A stretch of DNA of 9,858 nt. It comes from an uncultured Lacticaseibacillus sp. Lineage in GTDB: Bacteria; Bacillota; Bacilli; Lactobacillales; Lactobacillaceae. Below the pieces are notes generated by a model, which was not told where the DNA came from, ran no database searches, and saw only the letters and a program-made list of their open reading frames with translations. The position numbers were made by a program, and so were the translations under genes. Below, piece by piece: positions 6,728-9,858 of this stretch. The stretch lies in contig CAKRHU010000037.1 in assembly GCA_934339215.1 (NCBI GenBank), positions 1 to 9,858 of the forward strand, given 5' to 3'. How positions within the stretch are numbered: the first letter of the stretch is position 1; each line of letters starts with the position of its first letter.

Positions 6728-8086
6728 ATGGATAATCAATCACACAACTTTCAAGAACAAAAGCCTGATCAAAAACCACAAAAGCCTCACAACGGCTTGA
6801 AACAAACAGCCATTGTTGCTGTCGTGGCGGCAGTTGTTGGTGGTGGCGTTGGGGGCGGGGCGGCCTACTTTGGCTTAAAGAATGCTGCTGAGTCCAGCTT
6901 AGGCGTGACGTCGACTACGCAAAAGGCAGGAACCACTCAGGTTTCTAATGTCTCGGTCAAAGAATCTAGCTCCAGTACTACGGCAGCAGCTAAAGTCAAA
7001 AATGCCGTGGTTTCAGTGGTCAACTTACAAAAGGCCCAAAGCACATCCAGCGGGTTGGATGACTGGAGTGATTACTTTGGCTCCAGCGATTCCAGTGGCT
7101 CCGACGCCAGTTCGTCGAGTGCTTCAGATTCGTCTGATCTTGAAGAATACTCTGAAGGCTCTGGGGTGATCTACCAAAAGAAAGATGGCAAAGCGTATAT
7201 CGTCACCAACAACCACGTGGTCGAAGACTCTGATGCTTTGGAAGTTATTTTATCGGATGGAACCAAGTTGACCGCCAAAAAAGTCGGCACTGATGCGACA
7301 ACAGACTTAGCCGTATTATCCATTTCAGCGGATAAAGTCACCACAGTTGCCAGCTTCGGGGACTCCAGTGCGTTGCAAGCGGGGCAAACTGTTTTAGCCA
7401 TCGGATCGCCTTTAGGCTCGCAATATGCTTCTTCAGTGACCCAAGGGATCGTCAGTGCGACGAGTCGGACAGTTGATGTGACGGATGAAGATACCAACCA
7501 AACCGTTGGCCAAGAAACGGTCATCCAAACTGATGCCGCGATCAACTCCGGGAACTCTGGTGGCCCATTGATCAACTTGTCTGGTCAAGTCATTGGGATC
7601 AACTCAATGAAACTTTCTAGCTCCAGTTCTGATTCATCCACAGCCACTATCGAAGGCATGGGTTTTGCGATCCCAAGTAACGAAGTCGTGTCCATCATTA
7701 ACCAATTAGTTGAAAATGGTAAAGTGGTGCGGCCTGCTTTAGGCGTTGAGATCCGCGATTTATCCAGTGTCACAGCGAGTCAACAAAGTTCAGTTTTGAA
7801 GTTGCCAACTAGTGTGACTGGCGGCGCCGTCATTGCCGGCTTTACCAGTGGCAGTATCGCCAAGTCTGCTGGCTTGTCCAAATACGATGTGATCGTGGGC
7901 ATCGGTTCGGATAAAGTTAGCGGCATTGCAGACTTGCGCACCGCGTTATACAAGCACAAGGTCAACGATACCGTGAAGATCACCTATTATCACCAAGGAA
8001 CGAAGAAGACGACGAACGTTAAACTCACTGAAACGACAGATAATTTGTCGAGCTCCGATAGTTCCAGCACATCCAGTTCCAACTAG
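6728..8086 (+). CDS. htrA: HtrA (DegP/DegQ-type) membrane-anchored serine protease
   Basis: A 452-residue surface quality-control protease. A short hydrophilic cytoplasmic N-terminus is followed by one membrane anchor (about 27-48). The trypsin-like domain carries the catalytic triad H163 (NNHVV), D193 (TTDLAVL) and S277 (GNSGGP). A PDZ domain spans about 345-435, with the carboxylate-binding region near 337-345. The segment before the catalytic histidine (about 104-146) is a Ser/Asp-rich low-complexity loop at the place of the DegP LA loop, and the tail (441-452) is also Ser-rich. Gram-positive HtrA degrades misfolded exported proteins and processes secreted ones. GGAGGA at 6715-6720 supports the start. 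It sits downstream of yycJ as in many Firmicutes, but the long gap with its own promoter-like sequences suggests partly independent transcription. The terminator at 8091-8128 ends the unit. Confidence 0.96.
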   Translation: MDNQSHNFQEQKPDQKPQKPHNGLKQTAIVAVVAAVVGGGVGGGAAYFGLKNAAESSLGVTSTTQKAGTTQVSNVSVKESSSSTTAAAKVKNAVVSVVNLQKAQSTSSGLDDWSDYFGSSDSSGSDASSSSASDSSDLEEYSEGSGVIYQKKDGKAYIVTNNHVVEDSDALEVILSDGTKLTAKKVGTDATTDLAVLSISADKVTTVASFGDSSALQAGQTVLAIGSPLGSQYASSVTQGIVSATSRTVDVTDEDTNQTVGQETVIQTDAAINSGNSGGPLINLSGQVIGINSMKLSSSSSDSSTATIEGMGFAIPSNEVVSIINQLVENGKVVRPALGVEIRDLSSVTASQQSSVLKLPTSVTGGAVIAGFTSGSIAKSAGLSKYDVIVGIGSDKVSGIADLRTALYKHKVNDTVKITYYHQGTKKTTNVKLTETTDNLSSSDSSSTSSSN

Positions 8087-8090
8087 TGCG

Positions 8091-8128
8091 ATACCCTCAA
8101 CGCGATTTTAGGCGGTGAGGGTATTTTT
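8091..8128 (+). terminator. Strong terminator behind htrA
   Basis: ATACCCTCA (8091-8099) pairs perfectly with TGAGGGTAT (8116-8124). An inner CGC (8101-8103)/GCG (8112-8114) extends the stem, and a run of T follows (8124-8128). It begins four bases after the htrA stop codon. Confidence 0.88.
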
Positions 8129-8160
8129 GTGAATCAGTTATCCCCTAAAATTTTGTCAAG

Positions 8161-8538
8161 TGTGGATAGCGATTGGGAATAACTGCTAGGTCTGCCTGTG
8201 GATAAGTCTGTGGATACTGTTTATAACTAGGCTGAAAGGGTGTGGGTGAGTTTTTCCCCAAGATGTGAACAACCTGTGGATAAAGAAAATTTAACAACAA
8301 ACGAACATCTGTACGGCCAGTTTTGACGCGGGTTGCAGCGTTTGAAAATGAAACCATTGCGAAAATGGAGACTGTGGATAAGCATGCTTGTAAAATAATT
8401 TCCTTGATTTTTTGTGCCCGGTTATCTGGTGTCATGAAAAAAGCTCGACACCAGATTTAGGGGGCGAACATACTCTCGTGTGGATAAAGGGTGGGGATGA
8501 TTGGTGCATCGTGTGCATGATTGACAAATTGTGGGTAA
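8161..8538 (+). promoter_or_regulatory. DnaA-box cluster (seven boxes, one orientation)
   Basis: The word TGTGGATAA, complement of the consensus DnaA box TTATCCACA, occurs perfectly at 8197-8205, 8275-8283, 8373-8381 and 8479-8487. One-mismatch copies are TGTGGATAG (8161-8169), TGTGGATAC (8209-8217) and TGTGGGTAA (8530-8538). All point the same way. Under equal base frequencies about 0.08 perfect boxes are expected in the whole window on both strands, so four in 291 bases is far beyond chance. AT-rich patches lie at 8282-8303 and 8388-8415. This could be a DnaA-titrating or regulatory cluster, or part of an origin; dnaA and dnaN are not in the window. Another one-mismatch box, TGTGGATAT, is at 9710-9718. 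Confidence 0.85.
8424..8456. repeat. 10-bp perfect inverted repeat
   Basis: ATCTGGTGTC (8424-8433) and GACACCAGAT (8447-8456) are exact reverse complements separated by 13 bases. There is no adequate T-run on either strand, so it is not a clear terminator. It lies between the third and fourth perfect DnaA boxes. It could be an operator or a small hairpin. Confidence 0.7.
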
Positions 8539-8549
8539 TTTGCTATACT
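8521..8549 (+). promoter_or_regulatory. Consensus sigma-A promoter of the HesB-like gene
   Basis: A perfect -35 box TTGACA (8521-8526), a 17-base spacer and TATACT (8544-8549, five of six) form a strong promoter. The start would be near 8556, giving a leader of about 37 bases. The spacer contains TGTGGGTAA (8530-8538), one mismatch from a DnaA box, so DnaA bound there would overlap RNA polymerase. GTGTGCA occurs on both sides (8511-8517 and 8568-8574). Confidence 0.85.
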
Positions 8550-8592
8550 TATGTTAGTAAATGAGTTGTGTGCAATCTACAGGAGGCCTGTG

Positions 8593-8979
8593 ATGAACAT
8601 TTCGATTAAACCAGCAGCAGTTGAGTATTTGAAGGCTCATACGACAAATCAAGATCACTTGTTTTTGGCATTAGATGACGGCTCTAGCAAGTATTCGCAA
8701 CTTGGTGGGACCTGTGCGATCGGGAATAAATTCCAAATCGTCGAAAGCCCAGTGGCTGACGCCGATTATGCCATTACCCTCGACACTGATAGCGACTTAA
8801 CGTTGACCACAGGGGTTGAAGAAGAAATGTATTTAGGCCACGGTTTGGTTTTGGATTTCCAACAAGCTTCATTGGTTTTACGTGACGACTCTGGAATCTT
8901 GGATGGCGCGGTCAACATCAGCCAACCTCAAGTGCTCACTGCAGAAATGCAAGCGACGATGGGCGACAAGATTTGCTAA
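8593..8979 (+). CDS. HesB-like / iron-sulfur cluster biosynthesis family protein
   Basis: A small protein of 128 residues, MNISIKPAAVEYLKAH onwards, with the strand pattern and length of the HesB-like (Fe-S_biosyn) family proteins found in lactobacilli. Only two cysteines are present, C41 (GGTCAIG) and the terminal C128. The C-terminal CGC pair of true A-type cluster carriers such as IscA/SufA is absent, so a real cluster-carrier role is doubtful. The start at 8593 is chosen because AGGAGG (8581-8586) lies six bases upstream. An in-frame ATG at 8551 is excluded because it immediately follows the -10 box and would precede the transcription start. The gene is monocistronic, with its own promoter (8521-8549) and terminator (8999-9033). 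Its function is unknown, and the family assignment is by overall resemblance only. Confidence 0.8.
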   Translation: MNISIKPAAVEYLKAHTTNQDHLFLALDDGSSKYSQLGGTCAIGNKFQIVESPVADADYAITLDTDSDLTLTTGVEEEMYLGHGLVLDFQQASLVLRDDSGILDGAVNISQPQVLTAEMQATMGDKIC

Positions 8980-8998
8980 AAGCATAAGTGATAAAGGG

Positions 8999-9033
8999 TT
9001 TGTGAGTGTGATTTTGCCGCTCACAAATTTTTT
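8999..9033 (+). terminator. Terminator behind the HesB-like gene
   Basis: TTTGTGAG (8999-9006) pairs with CTCACAAA (9020-9027) around a 13-base loop that may pair further at its base, followed by six T residues (9028-9033). It begins about 20 bases after the stop codon and ends 10 bases before the hsp20 operator. Confidence 0.88.
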
Positions 9034-9043
9034 CAAAAAAGTT

Positions 9044-9070
9044 TTAGCACTCTATTGACTAGAGTGCTAA
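9044..9070 (+). promoter_or_regulatory. CIRCE operator (HrcA binding site)
   Basis: TTAGCACTC (9044-9052), a nine-base spacer and GAGTGCTAA (9062-9070) match the CIRCE consensus perfectly; the arms extend to TTTTAGCACTC/GAGTGCTAAAA. The HrcA repressor binds this element in Firmicutes and is released on heat stress through GroEL. The operator encloses the -35 box of the hsp20 promoter, so repression by occlusion is direct. Confidence 0.97.
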
Positions 9071-9083
9071 AACAGACTATAGT
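9055..9083 (+). promoter_or_regulatory. hsp20 promoter overlapping CIRCE
   Basis: TTGACT (9055-9060) lies in the CIRCE spacer. After exactly 17 bases TATAGT (9078-9083) forms the -10 box. Transcription would start near 9090, about 54 bases before the hsp20 start codon. Confidence 0.88.
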
Positions 9084-9100
9084 GTATTATGTAAACAAGA

Positions 9101-9119
9101 GGTGGTGCGAGTCACCACC
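9101..9119 (+). promoter_or_regulatory. Hairpin in the hsp20 mRNA leader
   Basis: GGTGGTG (9101-9107) and CACCACC (9113-9119) are perfect reverse complements with a five-base loop, about ten bases after the predicted transcription start. The 5' arm includes part of a ribosome-site-like GAGGTGG (9099-9105) far from any used start codon. A 5'-proximal hairpin can stabilise an mRNA; this role is inferred. Confidence 0.6.
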
Positions 9120-9143
9120 AATAAATGAAAGGAAGTCTGTTGT

Positions 9144-9578
9144 ATGGCTAATGAAATGATGCGTCGTAATGACTGGTTAGAGGATCCGTTTTTCGATAAC
9201 TTGGGACGGCGGTTCTTCGACGGCTTCTTCCCAGCAAACGCAACGGAACAAAATTTAAAGACCGATATCAATGAAACTGATGATGCCTATGTGGCCAAGA
9301 TCGATATGCCTGGCATCAACAAAGATGATATCAAGTTGAACTACCAAGATAATGTGTTGAGCATTTCCGTATCCAAGGCTGATTTCAATGATCACCAAGA
9401 TAAAGACGGCAACACCTTGATGAGTGAGCGCAGTTACGGTTCGATGAGTCGCAGCTTCCGCTTACCAAATGTTGATGAATCAAACATTAAGGCCCAATAT
9501 ACCGATGGCGTGTTGACAATCAACTTGCCAAAGCTCACTGAATCAGCTGTTGCCAACCATCAAATCGATATCGACTAA
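9144..9578 (+). CDS. hsp20: Hsp20 / alpha-crystallin family small heat-shock protein
   Basis: A 144-residue ATP-independent chaperone that holds unfolding proteins and, in lactic acid bacteria, may also associate with membranes. The N-terminal arm (1-36) is rich in aromatic residues and Arg/Asp (WLEDPFF, FFDGFF), typical of substrate-binding arms. The alpha-crystallin domain covers about 37-131, with the hallmark DGVLTINLP at 121-129 and FRLP at 105-108. The C-terminal tail ends in IDID, a possible I-x-I oligomer contact. The start at 9144 has GAAAGGAAG at 9127-9135. Control is by HrcA through the perfect CIRCE at 9044-9070. Single-gene unit with its own terminator at 9605-9638. Confidence 0.96.
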   Translation: MANEMMRRNDWLEDPFFDNLGRRFFDGFFPANATEQNLKTDINETDDAYVAKIDMPGINKDDIKLNYQDNVLSISVSKADFNDHQDKDGNTLMSERSYGSMSRSFRLPNVDESNIKAQYTDGVLTINLPKLTESAVANHQIDID

Positions 9579-9604
9579 CCACCATTAAACAGTCATGTTC
9601 ACTC

Positions 9605-9638
9605 AAAGCACCGCGACAACTTTGCCGCGGTGCTTTTT
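9605..9638 (+). terminator. Strong terminator behind hsp20
   Basis: AAAGCACCGCG (9605-9615) pairs perfectly with CGCGGTGCTTT (9626-9636), loop of ten bases, followed by five T (9634-9638). It ends the hsp20 transcript 27 bases after the stop codon. The remaining sequence to 9858 shows no supported gene. Confidence 0.92.
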
Positions 9639-9858
9639 GTTGTGGCATCGAGGTCAGCTAAAGTGAGGCGTTTTAGGTGTGAGATCATGTCTTGAAGGTG
9701 TCATAACTCTGTGGATATGATGAGCAAGGAAACCATCAGCAGATTGATTTGCGGTGACATTGGTCATCAGTGGTGGACAGTTGTATTTCGAACAAAGAAA
9801 TTTTTTTCGAGACAAGTGGGAGAAAGCGTCTTCTAAATAACGAATATGAGCGCATCAT

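Larger units (their letters stand above)
8087..8592. other. Non-coding region between htrA and the HesB-like gene
   Basis: These 506 bases hold the htrA terminator, the DnaA-box cluster (8161-8538), a 10-bp perfect inverted repeat (8424-8433/8447-8456), a direct repeat of GTGCAT (8504-8509 and 8513-8518) and the promoter of the downstream gene (8521-8549). A 96-codon frame on the minus strand (8145-8435) has no convincing ribosome site and is not supported. Confidence 0.8.

Noticed and set aside
8145..8435. 96-codon minus-strand open frame in the DnaA-box region
   Set aside because: No convincing ribosome site or promoter, and the frame runs through the DnaA boxes and terminator-proximal DNA; codon use does not resemble the neighbouring genes.
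8161..8538. Calling the DnaA-box cluster the replication origin
   Set aside because: No dnaA or dnaN beside it and no clear DNA-unwinding element; the boxes alone do not separate oriC from a titration or regulatory cluster.
8551..8592. Earlier in-frame start of the HesB-like gene
   Set aside because: The ATG at 8551 lies directly after the -10 box, upstream of the likely transcription start, and has no ribosome site, whereas 8593 has AGGAGG at six bases.
9125..9151. Eight-codon upstream frame overlapping the hsp20 start
   Set aside because: It has no proper ribosome site of its own and includes the hsp20 ribosome site; probably chance.

Overview
The window looks like chromosomal DNA of a low-to-moderate GC Gram-positive bacterium, most probably a member of the Lactobacillaceae. 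The evidence is the complete WalRK cell-wall two-component locus in Firmicutes order (walR, walK, yycH, yycI, yycJ/walJ, htrA), strong AGGAGG-type ribosome binding sites, consensus sigma-A promoters, and an hsp20 gene under a perfect CIRCE operator. Genus and species cannot be fixed by eye. All eight genes I support lie on the plus strand.

Layout. 1-268: leader of walR with a good promoter (203-231). 269-979: walR, closed by a hairpin terminator. 980-1381: an unusual 402-base gap separating walR from its partner kinase; it carries a 171-base imperfect inverted-repeat element (copy A). 1382-6267: walK, yycH, yycI and yycJ, tightly packed and translationally coupled. 6268-6727: a second long gap with a promoter-like sequence, a hairpin, and a second copy (copy B, opposite orientation) of the same structured element. 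6728-8086: htrA, followed by a terminator. 8087-8592: a non-coding stretch with a dense, unidirectional cluster of DnaA boxes. 8593-8979: a small HesB-like 'iron-sulfur biosynthesis' family protein with a consensus promoter that has a DnaA-box-like sequence in its spacer. 9144-9578: CIRCE-controlled hsp20. The remaining bases after the hsp20 terminator show no gene.

How the genes fit together. WalK senses the state of the cell wall and phosphorylates WalR. YycH and YycI are membrane-anchored WalK partners, YycJ is a metallo-beta-lactamase-fold nuclease, and HtrA is a surface quality-control protease. Hsp20 adds cytoplasmic protein protection. The window is therefore envelope and protein-stress housekeeping, probably near the replication origin.

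The most interesting material is non-coding. The two ~170-base elements share short conserved blocks, while their pairing arms differ in sequence but keep their complementarity. That is the signature of a selected nucleic-acid structure rather than of a simple transposon end. The second item is the DnaA-box cluster (four perfect boxes and three one-mismatch boxes, all in one orientation) downstream of htrA.
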